A stretch of 52,037 nucleotides of DNA from Bacillus sp. FJAT-22090 (GCF_007676755.1 NZ_VEBK01000020.1:1-52037); one strand, 5' to 3'; counted from the first letter of the stretch, positions 40,221 through 51,960 are shown. The notes: generated from the sequence alone by a model not told the origin. Numbers and translations: made by a program.

Positions 40221-40991
40221 TTAGTCATCTATATGAAAAAATCGTTTAGCATTTTTCGTTGTTGCTTCCGCAACTTCTTCAATTGTTATTCCTTTAAGTC
40301 TTGCAATTTCTTCAGCTACAAGCGTTACAAGTGATGGTTCATTTCTTTTTCCGCGATGGGGGTGAGGTGCTAAATAGGGTGCATCCGTTTCGATCAATAA
40401 GTGCTCTAAAGGAATCTCAGTTGCTACCTCTTTTGGTTTTTTGGCATTTTTAAAAGTTACAGGGCCTCCTAGTGAAATCATAAAGTTCATATCAATGCAT
40501 TGTTGTGCAGTTTCTACACTTCCTCCAAAGCAATGCATAATTCCACCCGTAAGATGGGCCTCTTCCTCTTTTAAAATGCGGATAACATCTTCGGTTGCCT
40601 CTCGATTATGTATGATAATCGGTAAATTTACTTTTTGAGCTAAACGAATTTGTTTTCTGAATAGTTCCTGTTGAATATCTTTTGGAGACTTGTCCCAGTG
40701 ATAATCCAATCCCGTTTCGCCAATCCCTACTACTTTTTCATGTGCAGCAAGTTCCTCAATCCATTTTAAATCTTCCTCTGTACAATCAATTGCATCTACT
40801 GGATGCCATCCAACAACCGCGTAAATGAACGCATACTCTTCTGCTAAATTCATCGCTCGTTCTATTGTTTTTCTATCAAATCCAATAACCACCATTTTCT
40901 TTACATCCGATTGTAAAGCTCTGTCGATCACTTCTTGTAAATCATCGTCATATTGGTCAGCATTTAAGTGTACATGCGTATCTATATACAT
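40221..40991 (-). CDS. tatD: TatD-family metal-dependent DNase (YabD)
   Basis: A 256-residue TIM-barrel hydrolase with the metal ligands DTHVHLNA, GIGETGLDYHWD, IIHNREA, MHCFGG and IETDAPYLAPHPHRG. Family members are 3'-5' DNases or D-aminoacyl-tRNA deacylases. It lies between metG and yabE, as in B. subtilis yabD. Confidence 0.93.
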   Translation of the reverse strand: MYIDTHVHLNADQYDDDLQEVIDRALQSDVKKMVVIGFDRKTIERAMNLAEEYAFIYAVVGWHPVDAIDCTEEDLKWIEELAAHEKVVGIGETGLDYHWDKSPKDIQQELFRKQIRLAQKVNLPIIIHNREATEDVIRILKEEEAHLTGGIMHCFGGSVETAQQCIDMNFMISLGGPVTFKNAKKPKEVATEIPLEHLLIETDAPYLAPHPHRGKRNEPSLVTLVAEEIARLKGITIEEVAEATTKNAKRFFHIDD

Positions 40992-41305
40992 TATTTTCTC
41001 TCCTCATCTATATCGTTTTACATTTACCACAATACTATTATAGTTACACCAAAACAGCACTCTTTTTCACACATCTTGTAATTACTTTCCCCTTTATACA
41101 GTAAAAGGCTTAAATATATTTAGTTTTAAATACTATTTAAAAATACTATTCCCGAATAGGATAACAATATTTTTTAGTGTTATTCCTACTCTTTGCTATT
41201 ACTTAATAAATGAAATGCTATTGATATGAAACCTTCCATTTCTTGAAGAAGTTTGTATATACTGATCGAATGTCTTCACATTTTTTTATACTTTCTGTCG
41301 TGCTT
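40992..41305. other. Intergenic region between metG and tatD
   Basis: No gene. AT-rich with direct copies of AAATACTATT at about 41129-41152, an inverted CTATTC/GAATAG just after, and a GGATAACA/TGTTATTCC hairpin at about 41158-41187. A TATAAT (reverse of 41037-41042) is a possible tatD -10. Confidence 0.4.
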
Positions 41306-41307
41306 CA

Positions 41308-41350
41308 AAAAAATAGATCCGTCACTTTTTTAGCGACAGATCTATTTTAA
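41308..41350 (-). terminator. metG terminator
   Basis: AAATAGATCTGTCGCT and AGTGACGGATCTATTT pair around AAAAA, then TTTTG on the minus strand. Confidence 0.8.
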
Positions 41351-41354
41351 CTTA

Positions 41355-43337
<1,983 letters not shown>

Positions 43338-43346
43338 TTATATTCT

Positions 43347-43375
43347 ATTCTATCTAAACGATGTATTTGTTTCAA
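43347..43375 (-). promoter_or_regulatory. metG promoter (sigma-A)
   Basis: TTGAAA (reverse of 43370-43375), 17-base spacer, TAGAAT (reverse of 43347-43352). Confidence 0.6.
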
Positions 43376-43432
43376 ATAATTAATTAATCCAATACTTAGA
43401 TATCAAACGATGCTTAACCGATTAAAAATTCC

Positions 43433-43472
43433 AAGAAATTAGTTAATATACCAAAATAATAACTAATTTCTT
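43433..43472. repeat. Inverted repeat between the divergent metG and abrB promoters
   Basis: AAGAAATTAGTTA (43433-43445) and TAACTAATTTCTT (43460-43472) are perfect 13-base arms around 14 bases. The core ATTAGTT recurs at about 43536 and 43585. It may be an operator or a terminator of unknown transcripts. Confidence 0.5.
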
Positions 43473-43557
43473 ATTTTATAGATCAAATTTTTATCTATTA
43501 AACTATAATGTAGTCACATTTTTATCATATAACGCAAGATTAGTTGTGGTTTAATTA

Positions 43558-43586
43558 TTGACGAAAATGGCAGTACTTGGTATGAT
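43558..43586 (+). promoter_or_regulatory. abrB promoter (sigma-A)
   Basis: TTGACG (43558-43563), 17-base spacer, TATGAT (43581-43586), about 70 bases before the abrB start. Confidence 0.7.
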
Positions 43587-43606
43587 TAGTTATATGAAAG
43601 TGTTTA

Positions 43607-43623
43607 TGTCGAAATATGACGCA
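43607..43623 (+). promoter_or_regulatory. Two Spo0A boxes downstream of the abrB promoter
   Basis: TGTCGAA (43607-43613) is a perfect 0A box and TGACGCA (43617-43623) fits six of seven positions, 10 bases apart. B. subtilis abrB has the same pair, through which Spo0A-P represses abrB. Confidence 0.75.
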
Positions 43624-43655
43624 AAATATACACTCTTGAGAGGAGAAACATTATT

Positions 43656-43931
43656 ATGAAATCTACAGGAATTGTTCGTAAAGTTGATGAATTAGGACGC
43701 GTAGTTATTCCAATCGAACTTCGTCGTACATTAGGTATTGCAGAAAAGGATGCTCTAGAAATTTACGTAGATGATGACAAAATCATCCTTAAAAAATACA
43801 TGCCAAACATGACTTGTGCTGTAACTGGTGAGGTATCTGATGATAATCTTCGTCTTGTTGGTGGTAAATTGATTCTAAGCCCAGAAGGTGCAGAATTACT
43901 AATTAAAGAGATTCAAAACAATCTTAAATAA
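43656..43931 (+). CDS. abrB: Transition-state regulator AbrB
   Basis: Represses post-exponential genes during growth. The 91-residue protein has the AbrB DNA-binding fold (MKSTGIVRKVDELGRVVIPI; about 1-50) and a C-terminal multimerisation part. It lies on the plus strand, opposite to its neighbours, just as in B. subtilis. ATG follows GAGAGGAG. The putative repression sites lie at 43607-43623, and spoVG in this window is a likely target. Confidence 0.95.
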   Translation: MKSTGIVRKVDELGRVVIPIELRRTLGIAEKDALEIYVDDDKIILKKYMPNMTCAVTGEVSDDNLRLVGGKLILSPEGAELLIKEIQNNLK

Positions 43932-43933
43932 TA

Positions 43934-43976
43934 ATAAAACATCCGTATTTTTTAACAAATACGGATGTTTTATTAT
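43934..43976. terminator. Bidirectional abrB/rsmI terminator
   Basis: AAAACATCCGTATTT and AAATACGGATGTTTT around TTTAAC; AT-rich on both sides, between convergent genes. Confidence 0.85.
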
Positions 43977-44854
43977 TTTACATGATAGTTTTGGTATACA
44001 TCTCTTTTGGATAGTCCTCTTTGTATTGCTACTTCTTTTATCGCGTCTTTTGATGTACATTGTTTTTCTTCTATTATAGTATTTACATGTTCCTCAATGC
44101 TTATTTTTTCCCACCACGGAGTTTCTGATCCATCTAGTTGTTCTTCTGGACTTCCCTCTAATACAATACAAAATTCCCCGCGAATTTCGTTTTCTTCAGC
44201 CCAGATTACAGCTTCATCAATCGTCCCTCTTAAAAACTCCTCAAACTTTTTTGTCAGTTCTCTTGCTAATACAATAGAACGATTGCCGTCTATAATTGAT
44301 TGCATATCTCTTAGCGAATCTTTTAAGCGATGTGGGGACTCATACAAAATGATTGTCTCTTGTCTCTTTTGAAGCTGCGTAATCTCAGCTTTTCTTTCTT
44401 TTTTATTTCTACTTAAAAAACCATAAAAGAAAAATGGTTGTGTCACTAGTCCCGAAGCAATGAGTGCACTCAATGCGGCGTTGGCACCTGGTATGGGAAC
44501 TACTGCAAATCCTTCACTAACCGCTTTTGTCGCAATATCTGCACCGGGATCTGAAATGCAAGGGAGACCTGCATCACTTACTAATGCGATACGTTTGCCC
44601 TCTCTCAATAGGGTTAATATTTTTTCTCCACCAGCTTGCTGATTGTGATCATGATAACTCATCAGAGGTGTTGTTATTTCAAAATAGTTACAAAGTTTTT
44701 TCGTGTTGCGAGTATCCTCCGCAGCGATCCAGTCTACTTCTTTTAATATTCTAATGGCACGCATTGTCATGTCCTCTAAATTGCCGATAGGTGTTGCAAC
44801 CAAATACAAGCAGCTACTTTGTTCATACTCCGTCGATTTCTGAGATTTCATCAT
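43973..44854 (-). CDS. rsmI: 16S rRNA 2'-O-methyltransferase RsmI
   Basis: Methylates C1402 of 16S rRNA. The 293-residue SAM enzyme has LYLVATPIGNLEDMTMRAI, AAEDTRNTKKL, ALVSDAGLPCISDPG and PIPGANAALSALIASG. Start: ATG at 44854 (or 44851) after GGGAGG; the frame extends to 45019 through yazA and is rejected. The start overlaps yazA by 32 bases. Confidence 0.95.
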   Translation of the reverse strand: MMKSQKSTEYEQSSCLYLVATPIGNLEDMTMRAIRILKEVDWIAAEDTRNTKKLCNYFEITTPLMSYHDHNQQAGGEKILTLLREGKRIALVSDAGLPCISDPGADIATKAVSEGFAVVPIPGANAALSALIASGLVTQPFFFYGFLSRNKKERKAEITQLQKRQETIILYESPHRLKDSLRDMQSIIDGNRSIVLARELTKKFEEFLRGTIDEAVIWAEENEIRGEFCIVLEGSPEEQLDGSETPWWEKISIEEHVNTIIEEKQCTSKDAIKEVAIQRGLSKRDVYQNYHVK

Positions 44855-45116
44855 CCTTATGCCCTCCCATATAGTAAATTTTTTGCTTTCTAGATAATTG
44901 TTTAAATGCGTATTCCGCTTGCATTGCTTCCCGCTTTGTTTCGAATACTTCACTATATACGCAAAAAACTGGACGTTTTGCCCTTGTATACTTTGCCCCT
45001 TTGCCTTCGTTATGGACATTTATTCTTCGAGATAAGTCATTTGTGTAACCGGCATAATAAGAACCATCATTACATTCTAAAACGTAAAAAGTATGGACAT
45101 TTTTATTTTCTTCCAT
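44823..45116 (-). CDS. yazA: GIY-YIG domain protein (YazA)
   Basis: A 97-residue UPF0213-type single-domain GIY-YIG protein: [20 protein letters not shown] has the GIY-YIG equivalent residues, then [20 protein letters not shown]. It is nuclease-like; the role is unknown. It overlaps trmN6 by 14 bases and rsmI by 32, so all three are coupled. Confidence 0.92.
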   Translation of the reverse strand: MEENKNVHTFYVLECNDGSYYAGYTNDLSRRINVHNEGKGAKYTRAKRPVFCVYSEVFETKREAMQAEYAFKQLSRKQKIYYMGGHKDDEISEIDGV

Positions 45117-45852
45117 ACAGCATCTCTTTTACTTCTTCTGTATATTGTCCATCTTCTCCATATACATATAAAGGCGGCAAGATTTTTAAATCTGGTTTTC
45201 CATCTTTCATTCCTTCTATTAATAATGTATTGGCTTCTTTCCCTTCTTTTGGATAGACAAACTGAATACGTTTCGGCTCTAGTCGGTTAGCCCTCATAGC
45301 AGTTATCATATCAAGTAACCTCCCAGGGCGATGAACAAAAGCTGCTTTTCCACCCTGCTTTAACAATTCACTTGCAGAACGTACGGCCTCGTCTAAAGTG
45401 AGATGAATTTCATGTCTAGCAATGGCTAAATGTTCTTTCAGGTTTTTATCGCTCGCTTCATGTGCCGGAAAATAAGGAGGATTACAAGTCACCACATCAT
45501 ATTTTTCAGATCCTATTTGTGCAGCAATTCCTTTTACGTCCCCTTGTTTAATCATAACTCGTTCTGAAAGATGGTTATATTGAACACTTCTTGTTGCCAT
45601 ATCCGCCAATCTTTCCTGTAATTCTATTCCTATTATTTCAGCTTTTGTTCGAGCGCTTAAAAATAATGGAATTACTCCGTTTCCTGTACATAAATCCACT
45701 ATTTTTCCTCTTTTAATAGGTACATATGTAAATCTGGATAATAATACGGCATCCAATGAAAATGAAAATACAGAGGGACTTTGAATGATCCGTAAATCCT
45801 CTGCCAATAAATAATCGAGCCGTTCATCGTCCTTTAACCATTGATCCATCAT
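45103..45852 (-). CDS. yabB: tRNA1(Val) adenine-37 N6-methyltransferase-like (YabB)
   Basis: A 249-residue SAM methyltransferase with the DxGxG-like [15 protein letters not shown] and the N6-adenine catalytic NPPY in VVTCNPPYF. It resembles E. coli TrmN6. Start: ATG at 45852 after GGGGGA; an upstream extension to 45888 runs into the yabA terminator. It lies before yazA-rsmI as in B. subtilis. Confidence 0.92.
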   Translation of the reverse strand: MMDQWLKDDERLDYLLAEDLRIIQSPSVFSFSLDAVLLSRFTYVPIKRGKIVDLCTGNGVIPLFLSARTKAEIIGIELQERLADMATRSVQYNHLSERVMIKQGDVKGIAAQIGSEKYDVVTCNPPYFPAHEASDKNLKEHLAIARHEIHLTLDEAVRSASELLKQGGKAAFVHRPGRLLDMITAMRANRLEPKRIQFVYPKEGKEANTLLIEGMKDGKPDLKILPPLYVYGEDGQYTEEVKEMLYGRK

Positions 45853-45875
45853 TAATTCATTCCCCCAAGCAAAAC

Positions 45876-45913
45876 AAAAAACTGACACCCACTGGTGGAG
45901 TGGTATCAGTCAA
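45876..45913 (-). terminator. yabA terminator
   Basis: ACTGATACCACT and AGTGGGTGTCAGT around CCACC, then TTTTTTG on the minus strand. It ends only 24 bases before the yabB start. Confidence 0.8.
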
Positions 45914-45917
45914 TTGA

Positions 45918-46271
45918 TCATATGTTTTGTTTATTTAAAAATGATAAGCAAAAAAGACAATCTTCCTCTTTACGTGAACTTCCAAAATGAACATGGCAAA
46001 CATGATATCCTTCTTGGTAAAGTCTTGCTAAATTATCATAGCCTTCCCCAATATCATTTTTGCTCAATTTTTCTTCTCTTATTTTCTCGTTTAGTACTTC
46101 TTTTTCATGTATTTCATCGAGTCTTTGTCTTAGATGATTGTTTTCTTGTTGCAGCGTCTGACGTTCCTCTAGCATTATCGCTACAAATTCTTTTAATGCG
46201 CGAAATTGCAGCTGCGTGGACTCCAATTGTTTTTCAAATTCTATAATTGTATCTAAAAAATTACGGTCCAT
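45918..46271 (-). CDS. yabA: Replication-initiation control protein YabA
   Basis: Binds DnaA and the sliding clamp to limit initiation. The 117-residue protein has an N-terminal leucine-zipper helix (about 1-60) and a C-terminal zinc module [18 protein letters not shown]. The start is the ATG at 46271, 8 bases after GAGGTG; a GTG one codon earlier is possible. It follows ricT by 12 bases. Confidence 0.95.
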   Translation of the reverse strand: MDRNFLDTIIEFEKQLESTQLQFRALKEFVAIMLEERQTLQQENNHLRQRLDEIHEKEVLNEKIREEKLSKNDIGEGYDNLARLYQEGYHVCHVHFGSSRKEEDCLFCLSFLNKQNI

Positions 46272-46283
46272 CACACATTCACC

Positions 46284-47114
46284 TCATTGCCCCGACCATT
46301 GTACCGGATTTTCCGCATGGCTAATAATTTCTTCTAACGTGTAATCTAACACTCGTTGTGGATCATTTAACTCTATACGTAAAACTCGTTCTAAAATATT
46401 CATTCCTACTACTCTTCCAAGACCATCTGGAGTTTCAATTTTATCACCGATATCCGGCATTTTTTCTCTAGCTATTTCGTACTCATCGTTTTCGTATTTT
46501 AAACAACACATTAGGCGACCACATAAACCTGATATTTTGGAAGGGTTTAGAGATAAATTTTGATCTTTTGCCATTTTAATAGAAACTGGCTCAAAATCAC
46601 CTAAGAAAGTAGAACAGCAAAGCATACGACCACAAGGACCTATTCCTCCAAGCATTTTTGCCTCGTCTCGAACGCCGATTTGTCTAAGCTCAATGCGTGT
46701 TCTAAATACGGATGCTAAATCCTTTACTAAGTCACGAAAGTCTACTCGTCCTTCAGCAGTAAAGTAAAAAATAATTTTGTTTCTGTCAAATGTATATTCG
46801 ACATCCACTAGTTTCATTTCTAATTCTCTTTCCAAAATTTTCTCTGTGCCTAAGGCTAGAGCTTGTACAGATTCCAAACGATTTTCTTCCACTTGAATAC
46901 GATCTTTTTCTGTGGAAGGTCTTACTACTTGTTTCAAAGGAAGAACGACATCATGCTCTCCTACTTGTTTGATTGGTACGACTACTTTCCCGTACTCAAC
47001 CCCTCTGGCAGTCTCTACAATAACATAATCGTCTTTCTCTAATGCAAAATCTACTGGATCAAAATAATATATTTTACCCGCTTTTTTAAAGCGAACTCCT
47101 ACAACATTATACAA
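46284..47114 (-). CDS. ricT: RicT (YaaT), iron-sulfur subunit of the Ric complex
   Basis: With RicA and RicF it forms a complex that aids RNase Y cleavage and the Spo0A phosphorelay. The 276-residue PSP1-domain protein has the cysteine pattern GPCGRMLCC and GLCGRLMCC, which binds iron-sulfur clusters. The start is TTG at 47114, 8 bases after GGAGGT, overlapping the holB end by 8 bases. Confidence 0.95.
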   Translation of the reverse strand: MYNVVGVRFKKAGKIYYFDPVDFALEKDDYVIVETARGVEYGKVVVPIKQVGEHDVVLPLKQVVRPSTEKDRIQVEENRLESVQALALGTEKILERELEMKLVDVEYTFDRNKIIFYFTAEGRVDFRDLVKDLASVFRTRIELRQIGVRDEAKMLGGIGPCGRMLCCSTFLGDFEPVSIKMAKDQNLSLNPSKISGLCGRLMCCLKYENDEYEIAREKMPDIGDKIETPDGLGRVVGMNILERVLRIELNDPQRVLDYTLEEIISHAENPVQWSGQ

Positions 47115-48114
47115 AAGTAAATACCTCCTGCAAGTTAAGCATTAATTGCTCCATCATCAGCGTCCGGTTCATATTTTTATGCAAATTTTGTTTCGCATGT
47201 AAAATGATTTCTAATTGCTTGGATAATTGCTCATAAGTGGTGTGCAAAGCAACTTGTTTCCAATAATGTGTCATATCCGGATAAGTACATACTGCGACGG
47301 CACTTGCTTTTATAGCTACTATATCACGATAAGCGAATAGTAGTAAATCTAATGCTTGCTCTGCTTGTTCTTTCTCTTTCAGCAACGGTCCAAAATCTTC
47401 ATGGATACACATTAATGCATCTTGAACACTTTTACCACTCGCCTCAACCAATTTTAACACTGATTTCCTTGCAAGTCCAAAATGCTCGTCCTTCGCTAAA
47501 TTAATCGCTTCTTCGACTTGATTTGTCATACGACAAACGGTTGAAGCCATTGAGTCTGTTATTCCCTCTTCTACAAGTCGCTGTTTTAAAACAGATTGAG
47601 GCATGGCTGCTAAACTTAAATGCTGACATCTCGAACGAATAGTTGGAATAAGTGCATGCATTTTATCTGTTAAAAGTATAGCTGTAATTTCACTTTGAGG
47701 TTCTTCTAAAAATTTTAGTAAAGTATTGGCGGCACTAGCATTTAATTGATCTGCATGATGAATAACGTATATTTTACGTCCAGTTTCAATAGCAGTTTTA
47801 CTCATCTCTTGAATCAGTTCATCTATCTGCCCCCTCTTGATGAATTGACCATCGGGTTCAAGCTCCATTAAATTCAAATGATTATTCGACTTTAGTCTTT
47901 TACAGCTTCGACATGTTTCACATGGAACATTTTTTGAAGGTTGTTCACATAATATAAGCTGTACAAAAAACTGCATTACTTTTATTTTCCCTGTTCCTTT
48001 TGCACCTTCTATTATATAAGCATGTCCAATACGATTTTTCTCAACAATTGATTGTATTTGCTTAATTGCTACAGGCTGTAATTTATCTACACCGTCAATT
48101 GACCAGTTTTCCAT
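47107..48114 (-). CDS. holB: DNA polymerase III delta' subunit
   Basis: Clamp-loader subunit. The 335-residue protein has IIEGAKGTGK, a zinc module (CEQPSKNVPCETCRSCKRL), IYVIHHADQLNASAANTLLK, LEEPQSEI and the SRC-like motif IRSRCQHLS. Start: ATG at 48114 after AAAGGTGAG; the frame extends to 48141 without a site. Confidence 0.95.
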   Translation of the reverse strand: MENWSIDGVDKLQPVAIKQIQSIVEKNRIGHAYIIEGAKGTGKIKVMQFFVQLILCEQPSKNVPCETCRSCKRLKSNNHLNLMELEPDGQFIKRGQIDELIQEMSKTAIETGRKIYVIHHADQLNASAANTLLKFLEEPQSEITAILLTDKMHALIPTIRSRCQHLSLAAMPQSVLKQRLVEEGITDSMASTVCRMTNQVEEAINLAKDEHFGLARKSVLKLVEASGKSVQDALMCIHEDFGPLLKEKEQAEQALDLLLFAYRDIVAIKASAVAVCTYPDMTHYWKQVALHTTYEQLSKQLEIILHAKQNLHKNMNRTLMMEQLMLNLQEVFTFV

Positions 48115-48162
48115 ATATCTCACCTTTTTCAAAAACTCCATATTTTATATTCTTCTATCTTT

Positions 48163-48200
48163 ATAAAAATCCCGTGTCTCGCGATGGCGAAAACACGGGA
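48163..48200 (-). terminator. yaaR terminator
   Basis: CCCGTGT and ACACGGG with an inner TTTCGC/GCGAGA helix, then ATTTTTA on the minus strand. Confidence 0.7.
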
Positions 48201-48203
48201 ACT

Positions 48204-48644
48204 TTACGTGTACAAATTTATAAGTAGACCTTTTATCTCTCCTATTTTATCTAACAGATCAATAGAGCTTTTTTCTTGGTCCAGTATTTCTTCAGCCAGT
48301 TCAACTAACTTCTCATCGATTGTCTCTACAAGTTTCAGTTTGCGCCCTTCACCGAATCGATTCCAAGTATGGGATTGTTTCAATCCCATACCAAAATCTA
48401 CGGCTTCCTGTAAAAATTTTTTTATTAGCATTTTAAACTTTGCCATATCACGTAAATTTCTAGATCGTGCAAGACGGTCGCCTGCTGTTGTAATATCTCC
48501 TAACAGTTTAGTCATTGTCTCCGTCTGCATTCTTTGTTCCTGCTTTGTAACCATTTGACCAAATTTAGCAGATTGCGGACCATTTTGCATAGATTCTTTT
48601 CTTACTTTATCTATTCCTACTCGCAAATCTTGATTTATTTTCAA
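48204..48644 (-). CDS. yaaR: YaaR family protein (DUF327)
   Basis: A 146-residue, largely helical protein of unknown role, recognised by SFTWNR-type family blocks (LKQSHTWNRFGEGRKLKLVE) and by its place between darA and holB. The start is TTG at 48644 after AAGGGATAG. Confidence 0.88.
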   Translation of the reverse strand: MKINQDLRVGIDKVRKESMQNGPQSAKFGQMVTKQEQRMQTETMTKLLGDITTAGDRLARSRNLRDMAKFKMLIKKFLQEAVDFGMGLKQSHTWNRFGEGRKLKLVETIDEKLVELAEEILDQEKSSIDLLDKIGEIKGLLINLYT

Positions 48645-48787
48645 TGTTTTCTATCCCTTCACTAACTACACATGCTTGTCGAGCTTTCTCCTGCGCATAG
48701 CTTGATGAAAATTGTTTGAGCAAATTCTAATACCCGCCGGAGGCTTAACCTTCATTAGTAGGGGGTTGAAAATACTACTGGATAAGG
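48645..48787. other. Intergenic region between darA and yaaR
   Basis: No gene. On the minus strand it contains AAGCCTCCGGCGGG and TTTGCTCAAACAATTTTC followed by AAAGCTCGACA, which from memory looks like another dispersed intergenic element of Bacillaceae. Only one copy is present here. No clear hairpin terminator was seen. Confidence 0.35.
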
Positions 48788-49123
<336 letters not shown>

Positions 49124-49162
49124 TCACTCCTATTATTTTTCTTTTTTTTATTATAACACGAA

Positions 49163-49804
49163 TTATCTAATAATTTCTAATTCCCTTTTTATAACTTTAT
49201 ATGCTTCTTCTAATACCGTCTCTAAAGAACGAGAAGCATCAATTACTTCTATTCGATCAGGATATTGTTCAACTAATTGCAAATAACCTGTCCTCACTTT
49301 TTCATGAAAAGCTAGACTTTCTACATCTAAGCGATTTTTCTCTCGATTATTATGAGCATTAATTCTTTCCAAACCAACACTTGGCTCAATATCAAAAAGA
49401 ATAGTTTTGTTCGGCATCATCTCACCAATAGCAAACTTATTGATAGCTAAAATTTCTTCTATACCAATTCCTCTAGCAAATCCTTGATAGGCAAGGGAAC
49501 TATCTATAAAACGATCGCAAATAACTATTTTTCCCGCTGCAATAGCAGGTTGTACTTTTTCAACTAAATGCTGTCTTCTAGCAGCTGCATATAGTAAAGC
49601 TTCCGTACGGCTATCCATCATTGTATGCTCATTATCTAAAATTATGTTTCGAATCTTTTCAGAAATCATAATTCCACCAGGCTCTCTTGTCATCAGAACA
49701 TCATAGCCTTCATCTTTTAGTTTATTGCCCAGTAAATTCATTACTGTAGTTTTACCAGCACCTTCTGGACCTTCACTAGAAATAAAATACCCTCTTTTTA
49801 GCAC
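49163..49804 (-). CDS. tmk: Thymidylate kinase
   Basis: Phosphorylates dTMP to dTDP. The 213-residue protein has the P-loop [18 protein letters not shown], the DRF..SLAYQG block and the lid region [11 protein letters not shown]. The start is GTG at 49804, 7 bases after GGAGG; the frame is open to 49882 inside yaaO. It begins 2 bases after the yaaO stop. Confidence 0.95.
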   Translation of the reverse strand: MLKRGYFISSEGPEGAGKTTVMNLLGNKLKDEGYDVLMTREPGGIMISEKIRNIILDNEHTMMDSRTEALLYAAARRQHLVEKVQPAIAAGKIVICDRFIDSSLAYQGFARGIGIEEILAINKFAIGEMMPNKTILFDIEPSVGLERINAHNNREKNRLDVESLAFHEKVRTGYLQLVEQYPDRIEVIDASRSLETVLEEAYKVIKRELEIIR

Positions 49805-49806
49805 AA

Positions 49807-51228
49807 TTAATCCTCCACTACATATATTAACTTTTCTCCAAGTCGATGTTCTCCTTGAAAAACCGCTCCCTTTTCCATCCATTCTTCTAACTCGGTCAGC
49901 ATCGTAACCGTTATTTTTTCCCCAGCTATTATAAGAGGGATTCCAGGTGGATAAGGAATAACCATTCCTTTAGCGATTCTTCCAATAGAACGAACGTATG
50001 GAATCCATTCTCCGCGCTTCTCACTTAATTCCCCTACACCCATATGTAACGTGGTAAGAGAATATTGAGTCTTTAGCTGGATTCCACTCGGACTATTCGG
50101 AATTTCTTTTCGCAATTCATCCGCTGCATATTTTATACGTTTTCTAATTTCCGCAAAAGGAAATTCATGCTCTACCTTTAATAAAGGTAGGATAAACAAC
50201 ACTTGATGTACATCCGCTAACTCTACATAGACATTCTGTGCTTCCAATACCTTTTGCACTTGAAAACCCGAATACTTTCCTATTCGGATCAACATCTTTA
50301 GGGGATCCTCTACTTCAACTACTTCCAGAAGAGGAATACTCTTTAATCCAGAGATAAACATCCTTCTTCTCTCTATGAACTGTTTAAAGTCTACCTCATT
50401 ATATCTTTCCACATAACTTCTCGCATCATCCAAAGAAGCTAATAACAAATAGGACGGACTACTAGACTGAAGCATCCTCAAATATTTATTTATCCTATCT
50501 GCATCTATTAAAGTAGAATTGACATGTATAAAGGATCCCATCGTCAAAGCAGGCAATGTTTTATGAGCAGACTGAACAACAACGTCTGCCCCATACGCTA
50601 ATGCAGACATTGGAAATCCCCTATGTACACCGAAATGTGCACCATGTGCTTCATCTACAAGTACCGGTATATTACTCGTATGACAAAACTGGACAATATT
50701 TTTTAAGTCAGAAGATGCCACTCCATAATAACTAGGGTAAGTAAGTACAACAGCTTTCGCATTAGGATATTGCCTAATAGCTTCTTGTATCACTTCCAAT
50801 GAAACATAGGAGGCGGTCTTCGTTCGCTCATCCCATTGTGGTGTAACAAAAACTGGCTCTACTCCAACTAGTTCAATCGCATGAAAAATAGATTTATGAG
50901 CATTCCTTTGTACAATAATCTGCTCCCCAAAATGACAAGCAGCGTAAATCATCGCCAAGTTTCCTACAGTTGTCCCATTTACTAAAAAAAAGCTTTTCCG
51001 CGTGTTGTATACAGCAGCAAGAAGACTCTCTGCCTCTTTAATTGCTTCTTCCGGATGGTGATAGTCATCTAATCCACTAAGTTCTGTTAAGTCATACTGC
51101 ATCGTTTTTTTTATAGTGTTTGGTAAATTTGATAAAAGTCCATGTTTATGACCAGGTACATGAAAAGAAATGCCTTTTTGATTATGAAATTTCTCTAATG
51201 CCTCGACTAACGGCCGTTTTTCCTGCAT
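49807..51228 (-). CDS. yaaO: Orn/Lys/Arg decarboxylase family protein (YaaO)
   Basis: A 473-residue fold type I PLP decarboxylase without the N-terminal response-regulator-like domain of the large enterobacterial forms. It has [30 protein letters not shown], and the cofactor lysine in [19 protein letters not shown]. It probably decarboxylates arginine, lysine or ornithine; which one cannot be told. It heads the tmk operon as in B. subtilis. Confidence 0.92.
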   Translation of the reverse strand: MQEKRPLVEALEKFHNQKGISFHVPGHKHGLLSNLPNTIKKTMQYDLTELSGLDDYHHPEEAIKEAESLLAAVYNTRKSFFLVNGTTVGNLAMIYAACHFGEQIIVQRNAHKSIFHAIELVGVEPVFVTPQWDERTKTASYVSLEVIQEAIRQYPNAKAVVLTYPSYYGVASSDLKNIVQFCHTSNIPVLVDEAHGAHFGVHRGFPMSALAYGADVVVQSAHKTLPALTMGSFIHVNSTLIDADRINKYLRMLQSSSPSYLLLASLDDARSYVERYNEVDFKQFIERRRMFISGLKSIPLLEVVEVEDPLKMLIRIGKYSGFQVQKVLEAQNVYVELADVHQVLFILPLLKVEHEFPFAEIRKRIKYAADELRKEIPNSPSGIQLKTQYSLTTLHMGVGELSEKRGEWIPYVRSIGRIAKGMVIPYPPGIPLIIAGEKITVTMLTELEEWMEKGAVFQGEHRLGEKLIYVVED

Positions 51229-51420
51229 GGTGTACTACCTCACATTATCATTCAATTTCTCTTCTTTCATTATACATGAATATTGAACACGATTATGTAA
51301 TAAAAGAAGAGATTGGCTTGCAATACGTAATTTAGAACAACCATTTATGTACTACTATCTTATTAAAAGTAAAGTTTGCTTAGGAGTAAGCAGACTAGCT
51401 TAAGTAGTTTTACAGGAAGA
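51229..51420. other. Upstream region of yaaO with a decayed repeat head
   Basis: No gene. AATAAAAGAAGAGATT (51298-51313) is identical to part of the repeat heads further right, and ACAACCA at 51337 lies exactly four 21-base steps before ACAATCCA at 51421. This looks like a degenerate further copy of the array. TGCTTA/TAAGCA near 51377-51392 is a small hairpin. Confidence 0.45.
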
Positions 51421-51896
51421 ACAATCCAATGAGATTGGAGTTACCTACTAGCAGGAAAATTGTCCAATAAAAGAAGAGATTATTTGGAAACGAATGGTTT
51501 AACGCAACTAAATGTGCTGCGAAGGCAACCAATTTAGACATCAAAGCAACCAGTGTTCCTACGAGAGTAACCAGTTTCTCGTCAAGAGCAACTAACTAAG
51601 CTTAGGTTACCTACTAGTATAAAATTCCCCATAAAAGAAGAGATTATTTGGAAATGAATGGCTTAACGCAACCAAATGTGCTGCGAAGGCAACCAATTCA
51701 TCGTGGAGAGCAAGCAAATGAGGTTAGAATGCCTATTAGCAGTAAAATTATTCAATAAAAGAAGCTCTTATTTTGAAATAAATGGCTTAACGCAACTAAT
51801 TGTGCTGGGAGAGCAACCAACTTAGACCTCAAAGCAACCAGTTTGATCACGAGAACAACCAATTCCCCTCCGAAAGCAACCAAATGAGGTTGGTCT
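51421..51896. repeat. Nested tandem repeat: three long units with 21-bp internal repeats
   Basis: Three long units each begin with a head of about 62 bases (51441-51503, 51607-51667, 51729-51791; sharing CAATAAAAGAAGAG and AATGG-TTAACGCAAC) followed by 21-base repeats starting GCAACCA. Starts are 51504, 51525, 51546, 51567, 51588; then 51668, 51689, 51710; then 51792, 51813, 51834, 51855, 51876. Spacing is exactly 21 throughout each block; units 1 and 3 hold five copies, unit 2 three. The consensus is GCAACYAATT, five variable bases and CGARA. No gene is seen and the role is unknown. Confidence 0.85.
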
Positions 51897-51960
51897 GCGA
51901 TTGGTCCTTTATTAGTCTACCGAGATCTGTTTTTCCCCTAACTAAACTACTCTATAAATA

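Noticed and set aside
51471-51890. Heptapeptide (ATNxxxK/R) coding reading of the 21-bp repeats
   Set aside because: No start codon or ribosome site, stop codons inside heads, and frames differ between units; indels between units are not multiples that keep a single frame.
51421-51896. CRISPR array
   Set aside because: The repeats are only 7-10 conserved bases with 11-14 base spacers that recur between units; there are no cas genes.
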